Assembly (NCBI GenBank): GCA_036389455.1 | Contig: DASVPW010000013.1 | Location: 27,133 to 91,132 of the forward strand | Length of the DNA: 64,000 bases | Reading direction: 5' to 3' | From: JAJKJG01 sp036389455 | GTDB lineage: Bacteria; Pseudomonadota; Alphaproteobacteria; Rhizobiales; Beijerinckiaceae | Shown: one piece after another, positions 1 to 7,784 of the stretch | Numbering within the stretch: position 1 is the stretch's first letter | Layout: each line of letters begins with the position of its first letter | Translations under genes and position numbers: made by a program | Notes under the pieces: generated by a model | The model's input: the letters and a program-made list of their open reading frames with translations, nothing else | Told to the model about the DNA's origin: nothing | Database searches by the model: none

Positions 1-674
1 GCGGGCGCGCCTTCGAAGATGACCTCGCCGTGATCGAGCACCACGACCCGGTCGACGACCCGCATGAGCACGCCCATGATGTGCTCGACCCAGACGATGG
101 TGATCCCCTTCTCGCGGCGGATGCGGCGGAGCATGTCCGCGGCCTGGTCCATCTCGGCGTGGTCGAGGCCGTTGAGGCTCTCGTCAGCGAGGAACAGGCG
201 CGGCTGGGTCGCGAGCGCCCGGGCGAGCTCGAGCTTCTTCAGCGCCGCCGCCCCGAGGCCGTCGGTGCCGGCCCGCGCGTCCGTCGACAGGCCGACGAGC
301 GCCAGCGCCTCCTCGGCGAGGCGCCAGCAGTCGGTGCGGGAGACATGGCGGTCCTGGCCGAAGAAGGCCGAGAGCGCAACGTTCTCGAGGAGGGAGAGGT
401 TGCGGAACGGGCGCGGGATCTGGAAGGTGCGCCCGATGCCCTTGTGGCAGATGCGGTTCGGGGCAAGGCCGCCGATCTCCTCGCCCTCGAACGCGATCGA
501 GCCCGCCGTCGGCGCGTAGAGCCCCGCGATGCAGTTGAAGGTCGTGCTCTTGCCCGACCCGTTCGGGCCGATGAGCCCGAGGATCTCGCCCTCCTCCACC
601 TCGAACGACACGTCCTTGACGGCGAAGAAGCCGCCGAACCTCTTGGTGAGGCCGGACACTGCGAGCATCGTCAT
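1..674 (-). CDS. LivG-type ABC transporter ATP-binding protein (partial)
   Basis: ATPase subunit of a branched-chain amino acid/HAAT-type importer; its C-terminus lies beyond the left edge. Reading from the ATG at 674, residues give a typical ABC start, Walker A GPNGSGKST, a Q-loop region FQIPRPF and Walker B RLFLADES. The signature region reads LGAAALKKLELARAL, without the LSGG core; LivG proteins are commonly degenerate here. A second ATG two codons downstream (668) is possible. It lies 40 bp downstream of the binding-protein gene on the same strand, so both belong to one operon whose permeases are probably outside the window. Substrate unknown. Confidence 0.93.
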   Translation of the reverse strand, partial: MTMLAVSGLTKRFGGFFAVKDVSFEVEEGEILGLIGPNGSGKSTTFNCIAGLYAPTAGSIAFEGEEIGGLAPNRICHKGIGRTFQIPRPFRNLSLLENVALSAFFGQDRHVSRTDCWRLAEEALALVGLSTDARAGTDGLGAAALKKLELARALATQPRLFLADESLNGLDHAEMDQAADMLRRIRREKGITIVWVEHIMGVLMRVVDRVVVLDHGEVIFEGAP

Positions 675-714
675 GCCCGGCTCTCTCCGTCGCGGCGACG
701 CGGGGCACGCCCCG

Positions 715-2004
715 TCAGCGCGCGTAGGCGTGGCCCTTGGGCAGCGGGATCACGGCGTCGATGGTCTTGATCGCGGCCGGCCACACCACCTTGGTCTCGC
801 CGTTGACAAGCTGCATGACGGCCGGCGTCGAGCGCTCGTTCTGCCCAGCCATCGGGTGCCCGGGCGGGAAGAATTTGACGCCATAGCCCTGGATCGTGCC
901 GCCCTCCGGGATGTCCGTCTCGAGCGCCGCCTTGCGTAGCGCCTCGGGGTCGTGGCCGCCGTGCTTCTTGATCGCGCGCGGCAGCACGTCGGTGAGGAAG
1001 ATCCAGGTCTGGTTGAAGCCCATGGAGACATGGGTCGGGACTTCGTTTGCGCCGGTCTCGGCCTTGTAGCGGCGCACCATCTCGGCGGTGAGCTCGCCGA
1101 GGCCGGGTTTCAGCGTCTTCGGGTCGAGGAGCTGCGCCGCGACCGGATCGACGTTGTAGACGTAGTTCACGTCGTCCTTGAAGGTTTCCATCAGCTTGTC
1201 GAACTGGCCGTAGCCGGCGCCGTGGCCGATGAGCGCGGCCCACTTCAGGCCCGCCTCCTTCGACTGGCGCAGGAACAGCGTGATGTCGGGGTTGTAGCCC
1301 GTGTGCAGGATGACGTCGGGCTGCGCGCGCCGCAGCTTCGTGACGAGAGCCGAAAGGTCGGTCGAGGTCGCGGCGTAGCCCTCCTTGTGGACGACCTGCA
1401 GGCCGAGCTGCTTGCAGACCGCCTCGTTGCCCTGCGCGACGCCGACGCCGTAGGGCCCGTCCTCGTGGATGATCGCGACCTTGACGTCCTTCACCTCCTT
1501 GCCGAGCTTCGCCTTGGCGCTCTCGGCGACGAACTTGCAGGAGGCCTCGCCGAATTGGTCGGAGTGGACCTGCGGCCGGAACACGTACTGCAGGTTCTTG
1601 TCCTTGAACACGGCCGAGGCGACGCAGACGTTCGCCCAGAAGAATTTCTTGGCGGCGTCGACCTTCGCCGCCATGGGCACGCACTGCGCGCTCGAGAACA
1701 CGCCCATGAGGAGGTCGACCTTGGCGTCGTTGAGGAGGCGCTCCGCCTCGTTGATGGCGACGTCGGTCTTCGACTGGGCGTCGGCGTAGATCGCCTCGAT
1801 CTTCTGGCCCTCGACGCCGCCCTTCTCGTTGACCATGTCGATGGCGATCTTGGTGGCGATCGCGGCGGGCTTCGAGCCGCCGCCCGCAAAGGCGCCGGTA
1901 TAGTCGTAGATGACGCCGATCTTGACCTCGGCCTGCGCCGCGCCCGCGGCGAGCGCCGCCCCGGCGAGCGCGCCGATGCCGAGCAGTGCGCTGAAACGCT
2001 TCAT
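715..2004 (-). CDS. HAAT-type ABC transporter substrate-binding protein
   Basis: Periplasmic binding protein (429 aa) of the same importer as the adjacent ATPase. It starts MKRFSALLGIGALAGAALAA, a Sec signal peptide ending near AQA-EVKIGVIYDYTGAFAG, followed by the two-lobed Peripla_BP_6 fold typical of LivK-like proteins. The open frame extends 163 codons further upstream, but the ATG at 2004 is chosen because it gives the signal peptide and is preceded by GGGAGGAC at good spacing. Several cysteines (SSAQCV, VCVAS, EASCKF, AVCKQL) could form disulfides. Ligand not predictable; family members bind amino acids, amides, urea or aromatic acids. Confidence 0.93.
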   Translation of the reverse strand: MKRFSALLGIGALAGAALAAGAAQAEVKIGVIYDYTGAFAGGGSKPAAIATKIAIDMVNEKGGVEGQKIEAIYADAQSKTDVAINEAERLLNDAKVDLLMGVFSSAQCVPMAAKVDAAKKFFWANVCVASAVFKDKNLQYVFRPQVHSDQFGEASCKFVAESAKAKLGKEVKDVKVAIIHEDGPYGVGVAQGNEAVCKQLGLQVVHKEGYAATSTDLSALVTKLRRAQPDVILHTGYNPDITLFLRQSKEAGLKWAALIGHGAGYGQFDKLMETFKDDVNYVYNVDPVAAQLLDPKTLKPGLGELTAEMVRRYKAETGANEVPTHVSMGFNQTWIFLTDVLPRAIKKHGGHDPEALRKAALETDIPEGGTIQGYGVKFFPPGHPMAGQNERSTPAVMQLVNGETKVVWPAAIKTIDAVIPLPKGHAYAR

Positions 2005-2127
2005 GGAGTCCTCCCGCATGCGCCGCCCAGGCGCCCTTTTTCGTTGGCGCGAGTGTGCGGAGGGCGACAAAGGCTTGTCAATGGGCTGTACTGGCGGACG
2101 GGCCAGACGAGGAGCGGAGGTCGAGCG

Positions 2128-2874
2128 ATGGGGACGGCCGATTTCGAGCCGGGCGGGTACCGCTACATCCCGGCGGTGTTCCAGTATTCGGGCGGCGTCG
2201 CGGCCCGGCCGGGCTTCGCCGTCCGGCGGGTGCGGTTCAGGAGCCCGGTGCCGCTCGCCGAGGGCTTTGCCCGCATCGAGCGCTTCATCCGGGACGCCGG
2301 GCGACCCCTGACCTCGTTCTGCGCCTGCGAGCTGCGCTCGCCCGCTCCGTTCACGGAGGATGGATTTCGCGCCTTCAACCAGGCCTACGTCGTGACGCTC
2401 GGGACGTGGGGCATCTACCGGGACCACGACAACCCGGTCGCGCGCAGCAACGTCTGCCCGGAGATCGATCCCCCGCCGGAGCCGTCGTTCCACGCCTTCT
2501 CATTCACCGTGGAGGCGCAAGGCGCGGCGCCGAGCTTCGTCGTGGCCGGCAGCGGCGAAGCCCAGGAGGGCCGCGGCAGCTACGCCGAGCGCACGGTGCG
2601 GCACGGGGAGACCGGCCCCGACGCGATGCGGGAAAAGGCGCGCTTCGTCCTCTCCGAGATGGAGCGGCGACTCGCCCTCCTCGGCGTCGGTTGGGCCGAC
2701 ACCACGGCGGCCCAGGTCTATACCGTGCACGACCTCCACCCGTTCCTCGGCGACGAGATCGTCGCCCGGGGCGCCGCCCGCGCCGGCCTCACCTGGCACT
2801 TCTGCCGTCCCCCGGTGAGGGGGCTCGAATACGAGATGGACTGCCGCGGCGTGGCCTTCGAGGAGGTGGTCTGA
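2128..2874 (+). CDS. RidA-superfamily-like protein, CnbZ-type deaminase candidate
   Basis: Soluble protein of 248 aa, read divergently from the HAAT binding-protein gene. The layout (GGYRYIPAVFQYSGGVAARP at the N-terminus, LTSFCACELRSPAPFTEDGF near residues 65-85, C-terminal WHFCRPPVRGLEYEMDCRG) resembles proteins annotated as 2-amino-5-chloromuconate deaminase CnbZ, a distant relative of RidA enamine/imine deaminases. That assignment is from memory of the family and is only moderately certain. Divergent placement next to an importer suggests catabolism of the imported compound. Chosen start is the ATG at 2128 after GGAGG-like sequence; the open frame extends far upstream but only antisense to the binding-protein gene. 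Confidence 0.65.
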   Translation: MGTADFEPGGYRYIPAVFQYSGGVAARPGFAVRRVRFRSPVPLAEGFARIERFIRDAGRPLTSFCACELRSPAPFTEDGFRAFNQAYVVTLGTWGIYRDHDNPVARSNVCPEIDPPPEPSFHAFSFTVEAQGAAPSFVVAGSGEAQEGRGSYAERTVRHGETGPDAMREKARFVLSEMERRLALLGVGWADTTAAQVYTVHDLHPFLGDEIVARGAARAGLTWHFCRPPVRGLEYEMDCRGVAFEEVV

Positions 2875-2968
2875 AGCTGCCGCGGGGCCATGGGCAATGA
2901 AACGTTAAGCGGCCGCCCCCTAGGGTCGTAGCAGTTGAAGAGTTCATTGCGAGAGCCTCGAGGGAACC

Positions 2969-4204
2969 ATGAAGGCGGACTCCGTCTCCACGAAGATCGG
3001 CGCATGTCTCTTCCTCCTGCTGGCCATCGCCGCCGCGCCCGCGGGCCTTGCACTCTGGATGATGGAGGCGACCTCGCAGGGACGCATGATCGTCGCCGGC
3101 TTCGGCCTCGCCGCGCTTCTCGTGGCGCTTGGGATCATGGCCTACCTGCGGCGCGGCATCGCGGCGCCGCTCGAAAGGCTCGCGTCGGCGATGGACCGGC
3201 TCGCCGGCGGCGACCTCTCGGTTGCGGTCGAGGGAGCGGAGCGCCGCGACGAGATCGGGCGCATGGCGGCCGCCCTCGGCGGATTCCGGGCAAGCCTCGT
3301 CGAGCGGGACCGCCTCGCCAAGGAGGAGCGCCTCGGCCACGACCGGCAGCGCGCGCGGCAGGACACGGTCGAGCAGCTCGTCGCCGGGTTCGACGCCGCG
3401 ATGAACGGCGCCCTGTCCGCGGTCACGGCCAACGCAGCCCAGCTCGACGCCGCGGCGCATTCGCTCGGCGCGATCGCCGACGAGGCGACCCGCAGCGCCG
3501 AGACCGCATCGGGCGTCTCGGCCACCGCGTCGGGCAACGTCCAGACCGTCGCGAGCGCGACCGAGCAGCTTGCGTCCTCGGTCGCCGAGATCGCCCACCA
3601 GGTCAGCCAGGCGGCCGCGATCGTCGCCAAGGCGAGCGCGCTCGCGAACGAGTCGGACAGGCGCATCGTCGCCCTTGACGAGGCGGCACAGCGCATCGGC
3701 GAGGTGGTCTCGCTCATCAACGCCATCGCGGGCCAGACCAACCTCCTGGCCCTCAACGCCACCATCGAGGCGGCCCGCGCCGGCGAGATGGGCAAGGGCT
3801 TCGCGGTCGTCGCCCAGGAGGTCAAGCTCCTGGCGAGCCAGACCGCCAAGGCGACGGAGGAGATTTCCTCGCAGATCTCGCAGATCCAAGGCTCGGCGCG
3901 CGATGCCGTCGGGACCATGAAGACCATCGCGGCCACCATGGACGAGGCCCGCACCTACACGGTCTCGATCGCCGCCGCGATCGAGGAGCAGGAGGCCGCG
4001 ACGCAGGAGATCAGCCGCAACACGCAGGAGGCGGCGCACGGCACCTCGACCCTGTCGCAGGCGGTCGACACGGTCACCCACGCGATCGGCGAGACCCGCC
4101 GGTCGGCGTCCGACGTGGCGCTCGCGTCGCGGGACCTCGGCACCCAGGCCGACAAGGTCCGCGAGGCGGTGCACCGCTTCGTCGGCGCCGTGCGGGCGGC
4201 CTGA
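2969..4204 (+). CDS. methyl-accepting chemotaxis protein without periplasmic sensor
   Basis: Chemoreceptor signalling protein of 411 aa. Two hydrophobic segments (about residues 10-31 and 39-59) are separated by only a few residues, so there is essentially no periplasmic ligand domain. A HAMP linker follows (about 60-112, APLERLASAMDRLAGGDLSV), then a long coiled coil. The conserved signalling tip is at about 251-290 (NAIAGQTNLLALNATIEAAR, GFAVVAQEVKLLA), the CheA/CheW contact region. There is no CheR-binding pentapeptide at the C-terminus. It probably senses membrane or internal state rather than an external ligand. No che genes lie nearby. Confidence 0.95.
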   Translation: MKADSVSTKIGACLFLLLAIAAAPAGLALWMMEATSQGRMIVAGFGLAALLVALGIMAYLRRGIAAPLERLASAMDRLAGGDLSVAVEGAERRDEIGRMAAALGGFRASLVERDRLAKEERLGHDRQRARQDTVEQLVAGFDAAMNGALSAVTANAAQLDAAAHSLGAIADEATRSAETASGVSATASGNVQTVASATEQLASSVAEIAHQVSQAAAIVAKASALANESDRRIVALDEAAQRIGEVVSLINAIAGQTNLLALNATIEAARAGEMGKGFAVVAQEVKLLASQTAKATEEISSQISQIQGSARDAVGTMKTIAATMDEARTYTVSIAAAIEEQEAATQEISRNTQEAAHGTSTLSQAVDTVTHAIGETRRSASDVALASRDLGTQADKVREAVHRFVGAVRAA

Positions 4205-4207
4205 GGA

Positions 4208-4244
4208 AACGAAAAGGGCACGCCTAGCGGCGCGCCCCTTCGTT
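4208..4244. terminator. bidirectional intrinsic terminator
   Basis: A near-perfect inverted repeat (AACGAAAAGGGC-ACGCC, loop TAGC, GGCGCGCCCCTTCGTT) lies between two convergent genes, 3 bp after the chemoreceptor stop and 17 bp before the stop of the minus-strand Lys/Ser-rich gene. The arm ends are A-rich on one side and T-containing on the other, so a hairpin could act on both strands. The T tracts are short. Confidence 0.7.
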
Positions 4245-4261
4245 CGCAGTCCTTCTGTCGT

Positions 4262-4846
4262 TCAGCTCTTGCTGCTCGACTTGCGGGCGCTCTTCCGTGC
4301 GCCGCCCGACTTCTTCGACGATTTGCGCGCCGAGGTCGAGGAGCTCTTCGCGGCCGAGCGGGACTTCGCACCGCTCTTCTTCGCGCCGGTCGAGCGCTTC
4401 GAGCCGCCTGCCGCCTTCGAGCCGCGGGCCGAGGACCGGGAGCTCTTCTGGCCCGAGCTGCCCTTGCGCGACGAGGCCGCGCGCTTGCCGCCCGTGCCCG
4501 ACGAGCCCTTCGAGGAGCGCTTGGACGCGGAGCTCTTCGATGCTCCCTTGCTCCCGCCTCGTGCAGACGAGCGCCCGCTCTTCGACGCGCCTTTGGCCGC
4601 ACTCTTGCGCGATGCGGCGGACTTCTTCCCGCCGCCCTTGCGCGCGCTCTTGCCCGAGCTTTTCGCGGCGCTCTTCTTGGATCCCGAGCCGCCCTTCTTG
4701 CCGCCGCCGTCCTGCTTGTTGACGGTCGCCCAGGCGCGGCGCTCGGCTTCGTCCTCGGATACGCCGCGGCTCTCGTAGGATTCCTCGATGTGCTCGGCCT
4801 TGCGTTCCTGCTTGTCGGTGTACTTCGATTTGTCGCCTCTCGGCAT
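4262..4846 (-). CDS. Lys/Ser/Ala-rich basic protein (plasmid-stabilization-like, histone H1-like tail)
   Basis: Protein of 194 aa in two parts. The first ~55 residues (MPRGDKSKYTDKQERKAEHI, then an EERRAWATVNK-like segment) match a small conserved rhizobial family often labelled plasmid stabilization protein. The rest is a low-complexity KKSAAKS/SSKGSS-type tail like bacterial histone H1 proteins, probably DNA- or RNA-binding. The start at 4846 is preceded by GGAGGCGAGG; the longer upstream frame encodes no recognisable sequence. The label comes from family annotation and no partition partner is present, so a nucleoid-associated or stress role is equally likely. Confidence 0.85.
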   Translation of the reverse strand: MPRGDKSKYTDKQERKAEHIEESYESRGVSEDEAERRAWATVNKQDGGGKKGGSGSKKSAAKSSGKSARKGGGKKSAASRKSAAKGASKSGRSSARGGSKGASKSSASKRSSKGSSGTGGKRAASSRKGSSGQKSSRSSARGSKAAGGSKRSTGAKKSGAKSRSAAKSSSTSARKSSKKSGGARKSARKSSSKS

Positions 4847-5029
4847 CCTCGCCTCCTTTGGCGTCAGCGTGCCATTGGTCACGCTCGTCGGCCAAACGTG
4901 CGGACGCCGGGGTGGTTCCGGATTCGCACCCTGCGCGCCGTCGCGCGGCAGCTTATGCACCGGAATCCGCTTCTCGCGGTGCGCCTGACTCGCTAAGCGG
5001 ATGACCGGCACTCTCGACCAGATTCAATC

Positions 5030-5896
5030 GTGACCCAGCGCAACGTCCTCGCCGTCGTCCTGTGGATGATCGGCACGCTCGTCTCGTTCTCGGCGACCGC
5101 GGTCGGCGTGCGCGCGCTGTCCAGGAATCTCTCCGTGCCCGAGATCCTGACCTTGCGCAGCGCCGCCGGCATCGCGATTCTTCTGATGCTCGCGGTGTTG
5201 CAGCCTGCGCTCAGGACGAATCTTCGGCCGCGCCGCTTCCCGCTTCATCTCGTGCGCAACATCGTCCATTTCGGCGCGACCTACGCCTGGGCGCTCGGGA
5301 TCACGCTCTTGCCGCTCGCCACCGTGTTCGCCCTCGAGTTCACGCTGCCGATCTGGGTCGCGGTCCTCGCCGTGCTGTTCCTGCGCGAGCGCCTGACCGC
5401 AAGCCGCATCGCCTCGATCGTGCTGGGCTTCACCGGCGTGCTCGTCGTGCTGCGGCCGGGCATCGAGACCCTGCAGGCCGGCGCCTTCGTGGTGCTCGCG
5501 GCCGCGTTCGGCTTCGCCGTCACGGCGGTTGCGACGAAGACGCTGACCGCCACCGAGACGACGTTCTCGATCCTTCTGTGGATGAACGTCATCCAGCTCC
5601 CGCTCAACTTCTCCGGGAGCGGGCCGGCGTTCTGGGAGAAGCTCGACCCGTCCCACGCCCTGCCGCTGATCGGCGTCTGCGTCGGCGGGCTGTCCTCGCA
5701 CTGGTGCATCACCAACGCCTACCGGCACGGCGACGCCGTCATGGTGGTGCCGCTCGACTTCCTGCGCCTGCCGCTGATCGCCTTCGTCGGCTGGCGGCTC
5801 TACGGCGAGGCGCTCGACCCGTTCGTGTTCCTGGGCAGCGCCGTCATCATCGCCGGCATCCTGTGGAACCTCAGGGCCGAGGCGAGGCGCGGATAG
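5030..5896 (+). CDS. EamA/DMT-family transporter
   Basis: Inner-membrane protein of 288 aa with about ten hydrophobic segments arranged as two EamA repeats; the second begins near GAFVVLAAAFGFAVTAVATK (about 150) and ends with FVFLGSAVIIAGILWNLRAE. Drug/metabolite transporters of this type export small metabolites; substrate unknown. It begins with GTG (MTQRNVLAV); no better ATG exists before the first membrane segment. The stop codon abuts the start of the helicase gene at 5897, so the two are probably co-transcribed, although no functional link is evident. Confidence 0.92.
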   Translation: MTQRNVLAVVLWMIGTLVSFSATAVGVRALSRNLSVPEILTLRSAAGIAILLMLAVLQPALRTNLRPRRFPLHLVRNIVHFGATYAWALGITLLPLATVFALEFTLPIWVAVLAVLFLRERLTASRIASIVLGFTGVLVVLRPGIETLQAGAFVVLAAAFGFAVTAVATKTLTATETTFSILLWMNVIQLPLNFSGSGPAFWEKLDPSHALPLIGVCVGGLSSHWCITNAYRHGDAVMVVPLDFLRLPLIAFVGWRLYGEALDPFVFLGSAVIIAGILWNLRAEARRG

Positions 5897-6988
5897 ATGG
5901 CCTGGTCGCCGCAGCAGGACCGGGCGCTCGCCGCCGTCGCCGCCTGGCTCAAGGAAGGCAAGCCGCAGGTGTTCCGCCTGTTCGGCTACGCCGGCACGGG
6001 CAAGACCACGCTCGCGCGCCACATCGCGGAGGCGGTCGAGGGCGAGGTCGCGTTCGGCGCCTTCACGGGCAAGGCCGCCTCGGTGCTGCGCCAGAAGGGC
6101 TGCCGCGACGCCTCGACCATCCACTCCATGATCTACCGCACCCGCGAGTCGGACGAGGGCGGGCCGCTCTTCGCCCTCAACCGCTCCGGGCCGGCCTCGC
6201 AGGCGGACCTCATCGTCATCGACGAGTGCTCGATGGTCGACGAGGAGCTCGGGCGCGACCTCCTGTCCTTCGGCAAGCCGGTGCTCGTGCTCGGCGACCC
6301 GGCGCAGCTGCCGCCGGTGAAGGGCGGCGGCTTCTTCACCGAGGCCGAGCCCGACGTGATGCTGACCGAGGTCCACCGCCAGGCCCGGGACAACCCGATC
6401 ATCCGCCTCTCGATGGCGGTGCGCGAGGGCGGGCGCCTGCCGCCCGGGGAACACGGCGAGAGCCGGGTCGTGCGCCGCGGCGACATCGACGCCGGGGCCG
6501 TGACGAGAGCCGACCAGGTGCTCGTCGGCATGAACCGGACGCGCCGCCTCTACAATGCCCGCATCCGCGAGATCCTCGGCTACCGCGACCCCATGCCGGC
6601 CGCGGACGAGAAGCTCGTGTGTCTCAGGAACGACAAGACGAAGGGGCTCCTCAACGGCGGCACCTGGACCGTGCAGGCCGTGCGCCCGCCGAGGAACGGG
6701 CTCGTGCGCCTCGACCTCGTCCCCGAGGACGAGCGCCGCAGGAAGCCCGTCGAGGTCTGCGTACTGCCGGAATTCTTCGAGGGCCGCGAGGACGAGATCC
6801 CGCTTGCCGCGCGCCGCGAGTCCGACGAGTTCACCTACGGCTACGCGCTCACCGTCCACAAGGCGCAGGGGTCGCAGTGGAACAGCGTGGTGCTGTTCGA
6901 CGAGTCCTTCGCCTTCCGCGAGCACAAGAGCCGCTGGCTCTATACGGCGATCACCCGCGCGGCCGAGCGGGTGACGGTCGTAATGTGA
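5897..6988 (+). CDS. RecD-like/Dda-like superfamily 1 DNA helicase
   Basis: ATP-dependent DNA helicase-type protein, 363 aa. Motif I GYAGTGKTT is at 30-38, motif II VIDECSMVD at 107-115, motif III GDPAQLPPV at 133-141, the UvrD_C_2-type motif TVHKAQGSQW at about 319-328 and motif VI YTAITRAAERVTVV at the C-terminus. All catalytic helicase motifs are intact. The short length and lack of a long N-terminal domain resemble phage T4 Dda and stand-alone AAA_30 helicases rather than RecD of RecBCD; no recB/recC genes are present. It follows the EamA gene with no gap. Likely role in replication or repair; exact function unknown. Confidence 0.92.
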   Translation: MAWSPQQDRALAAVAAWLKEGKPQVFRLFGYAGTGKTTLARHIAEAVEGEVAFGAFTGKAASVLRQKGCRDASTIHSMIYRTRESDEGGPLFALNRSGPASQADLIVIDECSMVDEELGRDLLSFGKPVLVLGDPAQLPPVKGGGFFTEAEPDVMLTEVHRQARDNPIIRLSMAVREGGRLPPGEHGESRVVRRGDIDAGAVTRADQVLVGMNRTRRLYNARIREILGYRDPMPAADEKLVCLRNDKTKGLLNGGTWTVQAVRPPRNGLVRLDLVPEDERRRKPVEVCVLPEFFEGREDEIPLAARRESDEFTYGYALTVHKAQGSQWNSVVLFDESFAFREHKSRWLYTAITRAAERVTVVM

Positions 6989-7071
6989 GCTCCCCCATGG
7001 GAACCGGATGACGCGGCCCGCGCTTAATTCGGGCAACGGCTTCGTTTTTTTCGCCCGAGAGAGGCGCCGCC

Positions 7072-7245
7072 ATGCTGAAATGGGCCATCATCTTCCTCGT
7101 GATCTCGCTGATCGCGGGCGCGCTCGGCTTCTCCGGGATCGCGGCGGGCGCAGCGCGCATTTCGAAGATCCTCTTCGGGATCTTCTTCGCGATCTTCCTT
7201 TTGATCGTTCTCTTCGCCGTCCTGGCCGGCCAGGCGCTGTTCTAG
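7072..7245 (+). CDS. DUF1328 small membrane protein (YtjA family)
   Basis: Protein of 57 aa (MLKWAIIFLVISLIAGALGF, then GIAAGAA and a second hydrophobic stretch) with two membrane segments, the complete pattern of the DUF1328/YtjA family. The family is widespread in Proteobacteria; its function is not established, though members are often stress-induced. The start at 7072 follows GAGAGAGGCG; the stop is at 7243-7245. It lies 83 bp after the helicase gene, with a T-rich stretch TTCGTTTTTTTCG between them. Confidence 0.9.
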   Translation: MLKWAIIFLVISLIAGALGFSGIAAGAARISKILFGIFFAIFLLIVLFAVLAGQALF

Positions 7246-7300
7246 GGCTGGCGAGCGCGGAAGGGCGTGTTAGCCTGAACGGAATTTGAGGGCTAATTCC

Positions 7301-7765
7301 ATGCGGTTTTTCGCATCCCGGCCGTCGATCCTGACGGTCATCCTTCTCGGCTTCGTCGCCGGATTCCTGGCAACGCTCACGGTCCACCAGCTTGCCATCG
7401 GGCTCCTGAACGCGGCGGGCGCCGTGCCGAACCCGCCCTATTCCATGCGCCCGGTCCCGCCCTTGCGCGTGCCCGCGGTCCTGAACCTCGCCTTTTGGGG
7501 CGGCCTGTGGGGGATTGCCTGGGCGCTCGTCGCCGAACGCCTGCCGCACCGCTGGCCCGTGTGGCTCGCCGGCCTGATCTTCGGGGCGCTCGCCCCGACC
7601 CTCGTCGGCTGGTTCGTCGTCAATCCCATCAAGGGGCTGCCGGTGGCGAACGGATTCAATCCCGCGCGGATGTGGATCGGCCCGCTGGTGAACGGCGTAT
7701 GGGGCTTGGGAACGGCGCTGATCTACGATTTCCTGAGCCGTCGCTTCGGCCGGCGCTCGGCGTAA
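7301..7765 (+). CDS. conserved membrane protein, function unknown
   Basis: Protein of 154 aa beginning MRFFASRPSILTVILLGFVA, with about four hydrophobic segments (residues 9-30, 60-80, 85-105 and near the C-terminus) and a proline-rich loop MRPVPPLRVPAV. I do not recognise a characterised family. The ATG at 7301 is preferred over the in-frame TTG at 7286, because five extra residues add nothing. It is convergent with the acyl-CoA dehydrogenase gene, only 19 bp away. Confidence 0.75.
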   Translation: MRFFASRPSILTVILLGFVAGFLATLTVHQLAIGLLNAAGAVPNPPYSMRPVPPLRVPAVLNLAFWGGLWGIAWALVAERLPHRWPVWLAGLIFGALAPTLVGWFVVNPIKGLPVANGFNPARMWIGPLVNGVWGLGTALIYDFLSRRFGRRSA

Positions 7766-7784
7766 ACCTCTCCCTCGGTAGGGA

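Noticed and set aside
952..2127. Long plus-strand open frame antisense to the HAAT binding-protein gene
   Set aside because: It is a GC-rich shadow frame; only its last part (from ATG 2128) encodes a protein with real domain features.
4269..4778. Plus-strand open frame opposite the Lys/Ser-rich gene
   Set aside because: Its Leu/Phe/Glu/Pro-rich translation is the complement of AAG/AGC-type codons in the real minus-strand gene.
5024..7036. 670-codon minus-strand frame opposite the EamA and helicase genes
   Set aside because: Arg/His/Asp-rich shadow translation with no motifs; both plus-strand genes have intact family motifs.
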